DNA from: an uncultured Clostridia bacterium
GTDB taxonomy: Bacteria; Bacillota; Clostridia; Christensenellales; Aristaeellaceae
Assembly: GCA_934631025.1 (NCBI GenBank)
Contig: CAKTXR010000002.1
Span: forward strand, 1 to 64,000
Direction of reading: 5' to 3'
DNA length: 64,000 nt
The notes under the pieces were generated by a model. It was not told the origin of the DNA and ran no database searches. It was given only the letters and a program-made list of their open reading frames with translations. Below, piece by piece: positions 24,670 through 32,665 of the stretch. The translations under genes and the position numbers were made by a program. Position 1 is the first letter of the stretch, and each line of letters starts with the position of its first letter.

Positions 24670-25467
24670 ATGGCCATCAGCTTTGATCTGTCGCAGGCGC
24701 GGCGCGTGGCGGCGGCGGCTTCTCACTATTACGAGCAGGCGACGGAGCCGCTCTATCTCGACCGCGTGCTGACGCATCACGATCTCATCTATCTGCGTGA
24801 GGGCGCGTGGGCGATCACCGAAGGCGAGACGGAATACCCGCTCGAGCGCGACGACGTGCTGCTGCTCACGGCGGGGCATCATCACTACACCCGCCTGCCC
24901 TGCAAGCCGGGGACGCGCACGTTCTGCATACACATTTCCTGCGAGAGCGGCGACCGGCCGGACAATCCGCGCGCCCTGCGCCTGCCCACGCGGCTGTCGG
25001 CGCGCTCCGCTCCCGAGGTTCGGCGCTATTTCGAGGAGATCGTGTCGGTCTACTGGAGCGACAGGCCGCATAAGGAGACGCGGCTGAGCGCGCTGGTCAA
25101 TCTGCTGATCCTCTCCCTCAGCGATGCGGCCGAAGCGGACGCGGGCGATCTGGCCGGACGGATCGTCGCGATGATCAACGCCGAGCCGCACCGCGCGCTG
25201 CGGGTGAACGAGGTCGCCGAGACGCTCCATGTGAGCGTGCGCACCGTCGAGAACGCCATGAACCGCGCCGTGGGGCAGTCGTTTGCAAAATATCAGATGA
25301 ACCGCAAGCTCGAAATGGCTGCACGGCAGATCGAGCTGGAGCCGGACGTGCGCCTGGCCGAGATTGCCGCGACGCTTGGCTTCTGCGACGAATTTCACCT
25401 GAGCAAGGCGTTCAAGCGGAAATACGGCGCGCCGCCCTCGCAGTACAGGCGCAAAAGCGACTTATAA
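24670..25467 (+). CDS. AraC-family transcriptional regulator
   Basis: This 265-residue protein has an N-terminal cupin-like sensing domain (LLTAGHHHYTRLP near 74-86) and two C-terminal helix-turn-helix motifs (LRVNEVAETLHVSVRTVENA and LAEIAATLGFCDEFHLSKAF). The start at 24670 is chosen for AAGGAG about 8-13 bases upstream. It is divergent from the quinone oxidoreductase-SDR-hydrolase operon and most likely controls it. Confidence 0.88.
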   Translation: MAISFDLSQARRVAAAASHYYEQATEPLYLDRVLTHHDLIYLREGAWAITEGETEYPLERDDVLLLTAGHHHYTRLPCKPGTRTFCIHISCESGDRPDNPRALRLPTRLSARSAPEVRRYFEEIVSVYWSDRPHKETRLSALVNLLILSLSDAAEADAGDLAGRIVAMINAEPHRALRVNEVAETLHVSVRTVENAMNRAVGQSFAKYQMNRKLEMAARQIELEPDVRLAEIAATLGFCDEFHLSKAFKRKYGAPPSQYRRKSDL

Positions 25468-25472
25468 AAATA

Positions 25473-25503
25473 AGGCTCTCCCGAAACGAATCGGGAGAGC
25501 CTT
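25473..25503. terminator. Bidirectional terminator between araC-type gene and dtxR-type gene
   Basis: AAGGCTCTCCCGA pairs with TCGGGAGAGCCTT around a 6-base loop, flanked by A-rich and T-rich ends. It can serve both convergent genes. Confidence 0.8.
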
Positions 25504-25515
25504 TGCCGTTCTGCG

Positions 25516-25893
25516 TTATTTGGCTTCGTGCGGCATGGCGCGGAAGGCTGCGCGCAGCTTGCCGATGCTTTCGTCGTTCAGCTCGCTGATCAGCCGCAGC
25601 GCCGCCTTTACGCCTTCCTCGGGCGAAAGCGAGAAGCTCTTGCAGAACAGGACGGAAAGCTCGTCGCGCTGCGTTTCCAGTTCCTTGGCCAGCGCGCGGC
25701 CTTCCTCGGTCAGCCGCACGTCGCCGTAAAGCTCCTTGCGGATCAGCCCCTTCTCCTGGAGCACCTCGAGCGCGTGGTGGACGGTCGGGCGCTTGATGCC
25801 GAGCAGGTGCGCGACGTTCTTAGAAAGCACTGTGTCATAGGCGTCCGAGAGGGCCAGCACGGCCAGCAGGCAGCGAATGAGTGAATACGACAT
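25516..25893 (-). CDS. DtxR/MntR-family metal-dependent repressor (short form)
   Basis: This 125-residue protein has a winged helix-turn-helix (SKNVAHLLGIKRPTVHHALEVL, then GLIRKELYGDVRLTEEG) and a dimerisation region typical of DtxR/IdeR/MntR proteins. It lacks the SH3-like third domain. It sits at the end of the feo gene group, so iron is the likely co-repressor. A strong terminator (25945-25983) separates it from the upstream feo genes, so it may have its own promoter. It is the best candidate to bind the five palindromes at 29221-29438. Confidence 0.75.
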   Translation of the reverse strand: MSYSLIRCLLAVLALSDAYDTVLSKNVAHLLGIKRPTVHHALEVLQEKGLIRKELYGDVRLTEEGRALAKELETQRDELSVLFCKSFSLSPEEGVKAALRLISELNDESIGKLRAAFRAMPHEAK

Positions 25894-25944
25894 GGCTCGT
25901 TACGTCCCTCCATAGAGTGTATGGGATATTCTCATGCTCTTTCT

Positions 25945-25983
25945 AAAAAATGGGGGATGCGGAGCTGAGGCCGCATCCCCCAT
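25945..25983 (-). terminator. Intrinsic terminator of the feo operon
   Basis: On the minus strand ATGGGGGATGCGG pairs with CCGCATCCCCCAT around a 7-base loop and runs into TTTTTT. It follows the FeoB-associated peptide gene and precedes the DtxR-like gene. Confidence 0.9.
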
Positions 25984-25995
25984 GAAGGCTGTGGA

Positions 25996-26130
25996 CTAAT
26001 GGCAGTTGCCCTTGCAGTGGGCGCAATCGCCGCCGCAGCTGGACTTGCCGTTCTTCTTATCGCGAATCATTTTCCATATAATCAGGCCGACAATGGCGAC
26101 CAGTATGCCGCCGACGATGATTGTTGCCAT
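25996..26130 (-). CDS. FeoB-associated Cys-rich membrane peptide
   Basis: This small gene encodes 44 residues: one transmembrane helix (MATIIVGGILVAIVGLIIW), a short basic stretch, and a Cys/His-rich tail (CGGDCAHCKGNCH). It matches the FeoB-associated family that often lies directly after feoB in Clostridia. The start at 26130 follows GTGAGG. It probably interacts with FeoB at the membrane and may handle Fe(II) on the cytosolic side. It is 17 bp downstream of feoB. Confidence 0.88.
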   Translation of the reverse strand: MATIIVGGILVAIVGLIIWKMIRDKKNGKSSCGGDCAHCKGNCH

Positions 26131-26147
26131 CGCTCAAAACCTCACTT

Positions 26148-28628
26148 TCAGGCGTTTTCGTACTTGTTCTTGCGCACGAGCATATAGATCATACCCACCA
26201 GCACGATGATGGCGGCGATCAGGCCGATCACATTGACGTGGCCGGTGAACAGATTGCCGAACTGATTGATCATCAGGGCGATCAGATAGGCGAAGCCGCA
26301 CTGATAGCCGATGGCGAACCAGGTCCACTTGGCGTTGTTCATCTCGCGCTTGATGGCGCCCATGGCCGCGAAGCAGGGAGCGCACAGCAGGTTAAAGACC
26401 ATGAAGGAGAAGCCGGTGATGCCGGTGAAGGCCAGCGCCAGGTTCTGATAGGTCTCCGCGCCGCCGTACAGGATGCCCAGCGTGCCGACGATGTTCTCCT
26501 TGGCGACCAGGCCGGTGATGGACGCAACGGCAGCCTGCCAGTTGCCCCAGCCCAGGGGGGTGAAGATCCAGGCGATCGCGCCGCCGATCTTGGCCAGGAT
26601 GGAACCGTCGATCTGATCCTCGGTCAGCATCTGGAACGTGCCGTCAACCCAGCCGAAGTAAGTGGTGAACCAGACAAGGATGGTGGACAGCAGGATGATC
26701 GTGCCGGCCTTCTTGATGAAGCTCCAGCCACGCTCCCACATGCTGCGCAGGACGTTGCCCAGGGTCGGCCAGTGATAGGCGGGCAGCTCCATGACGAACG
26801 GAGCGGGATCGCCGGCGAACATCTTGGTCTTTTTGAGGATGATACCGGAAACGATGATGGCAGCCATGCCGATGAAGTAGGCGGAAGTCGCGACCCAGGC
26901 CGAGCCGCCGAACAGAGCGCCGGCGATCATGGCGATGAAGGGCGTCTTCGCGCCGCAGGGGATGAACGTGGTGGTCATGATGGTCATGCGGCGGTCACGC
27001 TCGTTCTCGATGGTACGGGAAGCCATGATGCCGGGGATGCCGCAGCCGGTACCGATCAGGATCGGGATGAAGCTCTTGCCGGAGAGGCCGAACTTGCGGA
27101 AGATACGGTCCAGAACGAAGGCGATACGGGCCATGTAGCCGCAGGCTTCCAGGAACGCCAGCAGGAGGAACAGAACCAGCATCTGCGGCACGAAGCCCAG
27201 AACCGCGCCCACGCCGGCGACGATGCCGTCCAGGATCAGGCCGCTGAGCCACTCGGCGCAGTTGACCTTTTCAAGCAGATTGCCCAGGAGCACCGGGATA
27301 CCGGGCACCCAGATGCCGTAGGTGGAGGTGTCGGGCGCGCCGTAGGCGTCCTTATACTCGGTGTTTTCCCACTGAGCGACCGCATCGGTCAGAACGTCCT
27401 TGGTGGTGCCCTCGTACTTGGTCACCTCAAGGGTTTCCTCGTCCTGCACTTCGTAGGTGACGCTCGCGTCGTCGGGAGTCGCGGCGACCAGCTCTTCAAG
27501 GGCGGCCTTGGCGGCTTCTTCGTCGTAATCCTCGGACTCGCTGTCCATGGCGGCGGCCATTTCATCGGTGCCGTACTCGGTCATGAACGCGTCGATGATC
27601 GCGTCGGTATCGCCGTAGGTCTCGGCGGCCTCGTCATAATCGGAAGCGCCGTTGCCGAAGAGGTGGAAGCCGTCGCCGAAGATGCAGTCGTTGGTGAAGC
27701 CGGTGAACGTTGCGCCGACGGTGCTCATGGCGATGTAGTAAACCAGCCACATGACCACGACGAAGATCGGCAGGCCCAGCCAGCGGTTGGTGACGATGCG
27801 GTCGATCTTATCGGAGGTGGAGAGCTTGCCGGCGCTCTTCTTCTTATAGCAGGCCTTGATGACGTCGGCGATGTAGACATAGCGCTCATTGGTGATGATG
27901 CTCTCCGCGTCGTCGTCCAGCTCCTTCTCGGCGGCCTTGATGTCCGCTTCAATGTGAGCCTTCACGTCCGCGGGGATGGAGACCTGCTCCAGCACCTTTT
28001 CGTCGCGCTCAAAGATCTTGATGGCGTACCAGCGCTGCTGCGCCTCGGGCATGGTGTGGACGGCCGCCTCTTCGATGTGCGCGATGGCGTGCTCGACGGG
28101 GCCGGAGAAGGTGTGCAGCGGCACGGGCGCCTTCACGGACTTGGAGGCCTCGATGGCCGCCTCGGCCGCTTCCATGATGCCTTCGCCTTTCAGCGCGGAG
28201 ATCTCCATGACCTTGCAGCCCAGCTGACGGGACAGCTCGCCGATGTTGATCTTGTCGCCGCTCTTGCGGACAACGTCCATCATGTTGACGGCGATGACCA
28301 CCGGAATGCCCAGCTCAAGCAGCTGAGTGGTCAGGTACAGGTTGCGCTCGAGGTTGGTGCCGTCGATGATGTTCAGGATGGCGTCCGGACGCTCGGTGAC
28401 CAGGTAGTTACGGGAGACGACTTCTTCCAGCGTGTAGGGAGACAGGCTGTAGATACCGGGCAAGTCCATGATGACGACGTCGTCATGCTTCTTGAGCTTG
28501 CCTTCCTTCTTCTCAACGGTAACGCCCGGCCAGTTGCCGACGAACTGGTTGGAGCCGGTCAGGGCATTGAACAGCGTGGTTTTGCCGCAGTTCGGGTTGC
28601 CCGCCAGCGCGATCTTGATGGTGGCCAT
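26148..28628 (-). CDS. feoB: Ferrous iron transporter FeoB with acidic loop insertion
   Basis: This 826-residue protein carries the N-terminal GTPase domain (G1 GNPNCGKTT at 9-17, DLPGIYS, NMMD) followed by the helical guanine-dissociation-inhibitor domain and the polytopic membrane core with the two Gate motifs. Between the first two membrane helices (about residues 320-440) is an insert of roughly 110 residues rich in Asp, Glu and Ala. Usual FeoB loops there are short. By topology it faces outside. The gene follows two feoA genes. Confidence 0.95.
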   Translation of the reverse strand: MATIKIALAGNPNCGKTTLFNALTGSNQFVGNWPGVTVEKKEGKLKKHDDVVIMDLPGIYSLSPYTLEEVVSRNYLVTERPDAILNIIDGTNLERNLYLTTQLLELGIPVVIAVNMMDVVRKSGDKINIGELSRQLGCKVMEISALKGEGIMEAAEAAIEASKSVKAPVPLHTFSGPVEHAIAHIEEAAVHTMPEAQQRWYAIKIFERDEKVLEQVSIPADVKAHIEADIKAAEKELDDDAESIITNERYVYIADVIKACYKKKSAGKLSTSDKIDRIVTNRWLGLPIFVVVMWLVYYIAMSTVGATFTGFTNDCIFGDGFHLFGNGASDYDEAAETYGDTDAIIDAFMTEYGTDEMAAAMDSESEDYDEEAAKAALEELVAATPDDASVTYEVQDEETLEVTKYEGTTKDVLTDAVAQWENTEYKDAYGAPDTSTYGIWVPGIPVLLGNLLEKVNCAEWLSGLILDGIVAGVGAVLGFVPQMLVLFLLLAFLEACGYMARIAFVLDRIFRKFGLSGKSFIPILIGTGCGIPGIMASRTIENERDRRMTIMTTTFIPCGAKTPFIAMIAGALFGGSAWVATSAYFIGMAAIIVSGIILKKTKMFAGDPAPFVMELPAYHWPTLGNVLRSMWERGWSFIKKAGTIILLSTILVWFTTYFGWVDGTFQMLTEDQIDGSILAKIGGAIAWIFTPLGWGNWQAAVASITGLVAKENIVGTLGILYGGAETYQNLALAFTGITGFSFMVFNLLCAPCFAAMGAIKREMNNAKWTWFAIGYQCGFAYLIALMINQFGNLFTGHVNVIGLIAAIIVLVGMIYMLVRKNKYENA

Positions 28629-28673
28629 AAAATCTCCTCCTGTGAAATGCTATCCTATTGTAAACCCTCTTGA

Positions 28674-28895
28674 TCAGCGAACCTCGATCAGTTCGGCGTC
28701 GCCGCGGCGGACGGACAGTTCGTAGCCGCGCACGGTCAGCTCCATGGGATCGCCCAGCGGCGCGACCTTGCGGACGTAAACCTCGGTGCCCTTGGTCAGG
28801 CCCATGTCCATGATGCGGCGCTTGAGCGCGCCCTCGCCGTGCAGCTTCTCGATGACGGCGTGTTCTCCAACCTTGATGTCTTTGAGCGTCTTCAT
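28674..28895 (-). CDS. feoA: FeoA-type SH3-like protein (second copy)
   Basis: This 73-residue SH3-like protein matches FeoA (LKRRIMDMGLTKGTEVYVRKVAPLGD motif split over the middle), which regulates or assembles FeoB. The start at 28895 has AGGAGGAGAAAGG upstream; the longer frame is unsupported. It lies 45 bp before feoB. Confidence 0.92.
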   Translation of the reverse strand: MKTLKDIKVGEHAVIEKLHGEGALKRRIMDMGLTKGTEVYVRKVAPLGDPMELTVRGYELSVRRGDAELIEVR

Positions 28896-28988
28896 GCCTT
28901 TCTCCTCCTCTATATATGAAACGGTTTTCCGTCCTCCCGCACCCCATGCCGCGCGGCGGGAACGTCGGCCGCTCATGTCCCGTTCAGG

Positions 28989-29198
28989 TTACACCATGAT
29001 GCGCATCGCCATGGTCTTGTCCAGCGCGACGCGGCTTTCCTTGACGTTCAGGATCAGGTTTCCGCCCAGCTCGTTCACCACGGTCACTTCCGCGCCCACG
29101 ACGAACCCCAGCTCGGAAAGATGCTGCCGCACCTCGTCCTGCCCCGTAATCCGTTTAATGATGTTCGTGTCCCCGACACTTGCCATTCCCAGCGGCAT
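28989..29198 (-). CDS. feoA: FeoA-type SH3-like protein (first copy)
   Basis: This 69-residue FeoA paralogue is the first gene of the feo operon. The motif QHLSELGFVVGAEVTVVN is the FeoA core. The start could be ATG at 29198 or TTG at 29201; GGAGGGAG lies 10-13 bases upstream. Two FeoA copies before FeoB is a common clostridial arrangement. Confidence 0.9.
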   Translation of the reverse strand: MPLGMASVGDTNIIKRITGQDEVRQHLSELGFVVGAEVTVVNELGGNLILNVKESRVALDKTMAMRIMV

Positions 29199-29286
29199 CA
29201 ATTAAGGTCATCTCCCTCCAATTAGCATGATCTAACTCACGGGGGTTATAAAGGGTTAATGGGGTTTAACCCATCAACCGTGTGGT

Positions 29287-29315
29287 AGTTTAACACAGCT
29301 AACTTGTGTTGTCAA
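29287..29315 (-). promoter_or_regulatory. Promoter of the feo operon
   Basis: On the minus strand TTGACA (29315-29310) and TAAACT (29292-29287) are 17 bp apart. Palindrome 3 covers the -10 and spacer, and palindrome 2 covers the early transcribed region. Confidence 0.75.
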
Positions 29316-29385
29316 TATGTCTGAGGGCTATTTTGTGTGTTAAATATCTTTAACCTGAGTAAGCCGTATTTTACATGAGATTCTG

Positions 29386-29415
29386 TTGACAAGCAGCCCG
29401 CTCATCTGCTATGAT
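29386..29415 (+). promoter_or_regulatory. Promoter of the DUF2325-DUF3793-flavodoxin operon
   Basis: TTGACA at 29386-29391 and TATGAT at 29410-29415, 18-bp spacer. Palindrome 5 (29423-29438) lies across the transcription start and early leader. Confidence 0.75.
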
Positions 29416-29505
29416 AATCGCAGTTAGAGGCACTTAACCAACAAACCGAAAAACAAAAAGGCAGAGGTCGTCTTAAGCGGCCAGTGAGAGGGAGCGTGGG
29501 AAATA

Positions 29506-29811
29506 ATGAGTATCGTCATCGTTGGAGGAAACGAGTGTATGGAGCGTGCGTACTGCGACAAGTGCGCTGATTATGGCCACCGCGCGAAGGTGTATACCAT
29601 GCGGCGCAAGGATTTCCCGCGCGTGTTCGGAAATCCCGATCTATGCATCCTTTTTACAAGTACGGTATCGCACACCATGACGCAGGCGGCCTGCGAGCTT
29701 GCGCGCAAGAAGAAAGTGACCATCCTTCGCAGCCACACCAGTTCTCTGGCGGCGCTGGACGGCCTGCTGCGCGAGTTCGGAAAGGAAAAGGGTCATGTCG
29801 CGTGCGTTTGA
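29506..29811 (+). CDS. DUF2325 domain protein
   Basis: This 101-residue protein belongs to DUF2325, recognised by MSIVIVGGNECMER at the start and LCILFTSTVSHTM and RSHTSSLAALDGLL later. The fold is predicted to be a small alpha/beta domain; the biochemical role is unknown. Conserved Cys residues (NECMERAYCDKC) could bind metal. It is the first gene of an operon divergent from feo and controlled by the same palindromes, so a role in the iron-limitation response is likely. Its end overlaps the next gene by 17 bp. Confidence 0.85.
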   Translation: MSIVIVGGNECMERAYCDKCADYGHRAKVYTMRRKDFPRVFGNPDLCILFTSTVSHTMTQAACELARKKKVTILRSHTSSLAALDGLLREFGKEKGHVACV

Positions 29812-30355
29812 GGAGGATCTGATTCGCCATTGCGCCGCGACGCTGGCTGGGCACAAGTGCGCAAGCCTGTTTTCCTGCCGCGCGCCGTCGCAGCAATGGC
29901 TGAAGGACAACATTGACTCGGCCAACGCGGCGCTCTCCGGCAAGGGGCTGCGCGCCTGTCTGGTCAGGAATTGCGAGCGCGGCGCGCTGGTGTATGTCTA
30001 CCGCGTGGGTGCGCTCGAGAAAAAGCTGGCCGAGACGGACGTGCGCGCGTTCCTGACCGGCTACGGCTACGAGGATTTCTCCATTGAAAGCGCGCTGGGG
30101 ACGCTTTCGCAGCACATGATATGCGGCGAGAGCTTCCCGCATGAAATCGGCGTGTTTCTGGATTACCCCCTGGCCGACGTGGCGGCGTTCATTGAAAACG
30201 AAGGCCGGAACTGCCGCTGCGTCGGATGCTGGAAGGCCTACTTTAATATAGACGAGGCGCAGCGCCTGTTCGCGCTCTATCGCAAGTGCCGTGACGTCTA
30301 TATGGCCTGCTATCAGCGCGGCTTCGGTGTTGCGCGGCTCACGGTAGCCGCCTGA
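29795..30355 (+). CDS. DUF3793 family protein
   Basis: This 186-residue protein matches DUF3793, recognised by HEIGVFLDYPLADVAAFIEN and CWKAYFN near the C-terminus. No catalytic motif is known for the family. Several Cys (LFSCRAP, CLVRNCERG, CRCVGCW) could bind a metal. The gene is translationally coupled to DUF2325 and precedes a flavodoxin, a repeated clostridial combination tied to iron homeostasis. Confidence 0.85.
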   Translation: MSRAFEEDLIRHCAATLAGHKCASLFSCRAPSQQWLKDNIDSANAALSGKGLRACLVRNCERGALVYVYRVGALEKKLAETDVRAFLTGYGYEDFSIESALGTLSQHMICGESFPHEIGVFLDYPLADVAAFIENEGRNCRCVGCWKAYFNIDEAQRLFALYRKCRDVYMACYQRGFGVARLTVAA

Positions 30356-30395
30356 CATACAATCCATTCCATATTATTAAGGAGGACTTGAAAAC

Positions 30396-30803
30396 ATGAG
30401 CAAGGTTGCAGTTGTCTATTGGAGCGGCACGGGACATACTCAGGCGATGGCCGAGGCGGTGGCCAAGGCTGCGGGCGCGGATCTGCTGACCGCTGCGGAA
30501 TTCGGCCCCGATCAGGTGGCTGCGTATGACGCGATCGCGTTCGGCTGCCCGGCGATGGGCTCCGAGGTGCTGGAGGAGGAAGAGTTCCAGCCCATGTTCG
30601 ACGCGGTGAAGCCCGCTCTGGACGGCAAGAAGATCGCGCTGTTCGGCTCCTACGGCTGGGGCGACGGCGAGTGGATGCGTTCCTGGGAAGAGGATTGCCT
30701 GGGTGCGGGCGCGAACCTGGCCTGCGAGAGCGTCATTTGCCAGGATGAGCCCGACGACGATGCGCTGGCTGCCTGCGAGAAGCTGGGCGAGGCGCTGAAG
30801 TAA
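30396..30803 (+). CDS. Flavodoxin
   Basis: This 135-residue flavodoxin has the FMN phosphate-binding loop WSGTGHTQAMA (8-18) and the GSYGWGDGEWM isoalloxazine loop. Flavodoxin replaces ferredoxin as a low-potential carrier when iron is scarce. Location in the operon divergent from feo fits that role. GGAGG precedes the start. Confidence 0.93.
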   Translation: MSKVAVVYWSGTGHTQAMAEAVAKAAGADLLTAAEFGPDQVAAYDAIAFGCPAMGSEVLEEEEFQPMFDAVKPALDGKKIALFGSYGWGDGEWMRSWEEDCLGAGANLACESVICQDEPDDDALAACEKLGEALK

Positions 30804-30844
30804 TTTTCAAAATGCACTGATAGACAATAGGAGATGCGTTGATC

Positions 30845-31558
30845 ATGAAAATGCTCAAGAGCAAGCTGAAGAATCTGGCCGTGATGGCGCTGGCGCTGTG
30901 CCTGTTCTGCGCGCTGTCGATTGGAAATGCCGAGCAGAGATTTGATGCGGACGCGTTCATGACGTCGCTCAACGGCACCTACGGCGAGCTGTTCTCCGTC
31001 ATCACGCAGCCGGAATATGACAGTCTGTGGCTGGAGCGCTGCACCGAGTATGCCGGCGAAGAAGCCGCGCAGGCCTCTGCGGACTATCTGACCAGCGTCT
31101 GCTGCGGCGACATCTATGGCGAGGAGGCCGTCAAGGCCTACAGCGAAGCGCCCGAAAGCGCGCAGTTCTATTGCGCCTTCCTCGGCGGCGTGGCCAGGCT
31201 GACGTTTGACAACGGCACGATTAGCGGCGTGGACGCGGACGGCAACGAGGTGTTCTCTCACAAGTACGCCTATGTCGGCGACAGCGAGCAGATGGGCTTC
31301 CATCTCTACAAGACCGAGGATGCGGACGCGGGTGCGTTCACCTATTTTGCCATGCGCGACGACACGCCGGGGAGCACCTATCACCTCGAGTTCCGCTATG
31401 GCGACGATGCGGACGCGCTGGATCAGTTCGTCGCGGGCAAGTACGCCTACTGGATGGCGGCCGGCTTCAGCGTGGATTATGACGATGATCTGGTCTACAA
31501 GGTTGTCGATCTGTTCTGCGATGAGAACCTGACCGAGGCGGACGACGCTCAGGAATAA
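30845..31558 (+). CDS. Secreted ZinT/YodA-like metal-binding protein
   Basis: This 237-residue protein has a signal peptide (KNLAVMALALCLFCALSIG) and a ZinT-like lipocalin-type domain, recognised from GTYGELFSVI near the start and YHLEFRYGDDADAL...GKYAYWMAAG near the end. The His-rich loop of enterobacterial ZinT is absent and few His remain, so the metal site is different or reduced. The start at 30845 is preferred to TTG at 30839; both follow AGGAG. It follows flavodoxin by 41 bp and may belong to the same operon. Confidence 0.7.
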   Translation: MKMLKSKLKNLAVMALALCLFCALSIGNAEQRFDADAFMTSLNGTYGELFSVITQPEYDSLWLERCTEYAGEEAAQASADYLTSVCCGDIYGEEAVKAYSEAPESAQFYCAFLGGVARLTFDNGTISGVDADGNEVFSHKYAYVGDSEQMGFHLYKTEDADAGAFTYFAMRDDTPGSTYHLEFRYGDDADALDQFVAGKYAYWMAAGFSVDYDDDLVYKVVDLFCDENLTEADDAQE

Positions 31559-31656
31559 TCTCAGGTATTGCAGCACGCGGTGCCGTCCTCTCCTTCTCAG
31601 ATGCCGCTTCCTTCAAAAATATAGCCATTGCAGTGAACGGCGCCAACGCTGTGTGC

Positions 31657-31692
31657 CATTCGCCAGTCGGATTTTCGGCTGGCGAATGTTTG
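31657..31692 (+). terminator. Stem-loop after the ZinT-like gene
   Basis: CATTCGCCAG (31657-31666) pairs with CTGGCGAATG (31679-31688), followed by TTTGC. The T run is short. Confidence 0.5.
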
Positions 31693-31733
31693 CGTATCAT
31701 TTTGAAAATCATGGATGAAAGGATGAATCGATC

Positions 31734-32003
31734 ATGATTGAGACCACTGTGAAAATCGACGGCATGATGTGCGGCATGTGCGAGGCGCATGTGTGCGATG
31801 TGATTCGCCAGAAGTTCGACGTGAAGAAGGTCAGCGCTTCCCACTCGAAGGGGCAGGCAGTGATCCTCTCCGAGCAGCCGATCAACGAGAATGATCTGCG
31901 CGCCGCCATCAAGGCGACCGGCTACGAGGTCATGGCCGTGACCAGCGCGGCGCAGGCCGACAAGCCGAAAAAGGGCGGCCTGTTCGGGCTGTTCCGCCAT
32001 TGA
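31734..32003 (+). CDS. Heavy-metal-associated (HMA) domain protein
   Basis: This 89-residue protein has one HMA domain with GMMCGMCEAHV (10-20), the CxxC metal site, and a short basic tail (KPKKGGLFGLFRH). It probably binds Cu(I) or another soft metal as a chaperone. The tail is unusual for a CopZ. AAAGGA lies upstream of the start. It stands alone between terminators, 175 bp after the ZinT-like gene and far from the copA locus. Confidence 0.82.
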   Translation: MIETTVKIDGMMCGMCEAHVCDVIRQKFDVKKVSASHSKGQAVILSEQPINENDLRAAIKATGYEVMAVTSAAQADKPKKGGLFGLFRH

Positions 32004-32005
32004 AC

Positions 32006-32065
32006 GGCGCACATAAAAAGGCACGTCTGCGGATGAACGCGGACGTGCCTTTTTTTATGTGCGCC
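32006..32065. terminator. Strong bidirectional terminator
   Basis: A long stem joins GGCGCACATAAAAA at 32006 with its complement ending at 32065; the core AGGCACGTC pairs with GACGTGCCT and runs into seven T. It ends the HMA gene. Confidence 0.88.
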
Positions 32066-32236
32066 GAACGGCGAGAGTCATGAGCGATATGCTCTGGCAG
32101 GGCTGGCGCGAACCGTCAGTCCGACGGACAACCCTTTCCGTGTACAAATTCCATTGAACGGCGGATTTCATCACTGGCGTGAGGGCAAACGTCTTTCGGA
32201 TTTTCGTTGAGAGACTCCGGCGAGTTTTGAACGGCT

Positions 32237-32659
32237 CTATTTCTGCACGGCGGTCTGCGTGATGAGCAGCCCCAACACGCCTTCGGACAGCGCGACGCTC
32301 AGCGTCGTATCACCCTTCTGGAGCAGCGTGCCGACGGATACACCGCCGTCCTCGGACGCGACCTCCGCAAAGCCTGCGTCCTTCAGCGCCTGAACGTAGG
32401 CCTTGCCCTGCTCGATGCTGATGTTCTTATACCATATGGCGTAGTGTCCGGAGTCGACGAGGTCGTATATATAGTCGATTTCGCCGCTTTCGGGGCGGGG
32501 CAGGCCGGCGGTCAGCGCGTTGTCCGGCCATTCGCTGACATAAACCGGCGTGGCGTTGGCCAGCCAGCTGGTATCCTGCGCCGCGTTTTCAGATTTGAGC
32601 GCGCAGCCGGTCAGCGCGATGAGAGCGCAGAGAGACAGAATGGGAAGCAGGCGTTTCAT
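32237..32659 (-). CDS. Lipoprotein of unknown function
   Basis: This 140-residue protein starts with a lipoprotein signal (MKRLLPILSLCALIALTGC, lipobox LTGC). The rest has no family I recognise. It is the last gene of a PadR-membrane protein-lipoprotein set, 6 bp after the membrane protein gene, so it is probably controlled by the PadR repressor and acts at the outer face of the membrane. Confidence 0.72.
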   Translation of the reverse strand: MKRLLPILSLCALIALTGCALKSENAAQDTSWLANATPVYVSEWPDNALTAGLPRPESGEIDYIYDLVDSGHYAIWYKNISIEQGKAYVQALKDAGFAEVASEDGGVSVGTLLQKGDTTLSVALSEGVLGLLITQTAVQK

Positions 32660-32665
32660 GGCGAA

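Larger units (their letters stand above)
29199..29505. promoter_or_regulatory. Divergent iron-regulon control region with five palindromes
   Basis: Five 16-bp sites fit a GTTAR-N6-YTAAC pattern: 29221-29236 (ATTAG/CTAAC), 29255-29270 (GTTAA/TTAAC), 29288-29303 (GTTTA/CTAAC), 29339-29354 (GTTAA/TTAAC) and 29423-29438 (GTTAG/TTAAC). They overlap both promoters in this gap. A DtxR-family gene lies at the end of the operon, which makes an iron-responsive repressor the likely ligand. Confidence 0.7.

Noticed and set aside
26121..28673. 850-residue plus-strand frame opposite feoB
   Set aside because: Antisense shadow of feoB with low-complexity Gly/Asp/Val/Leu composition.
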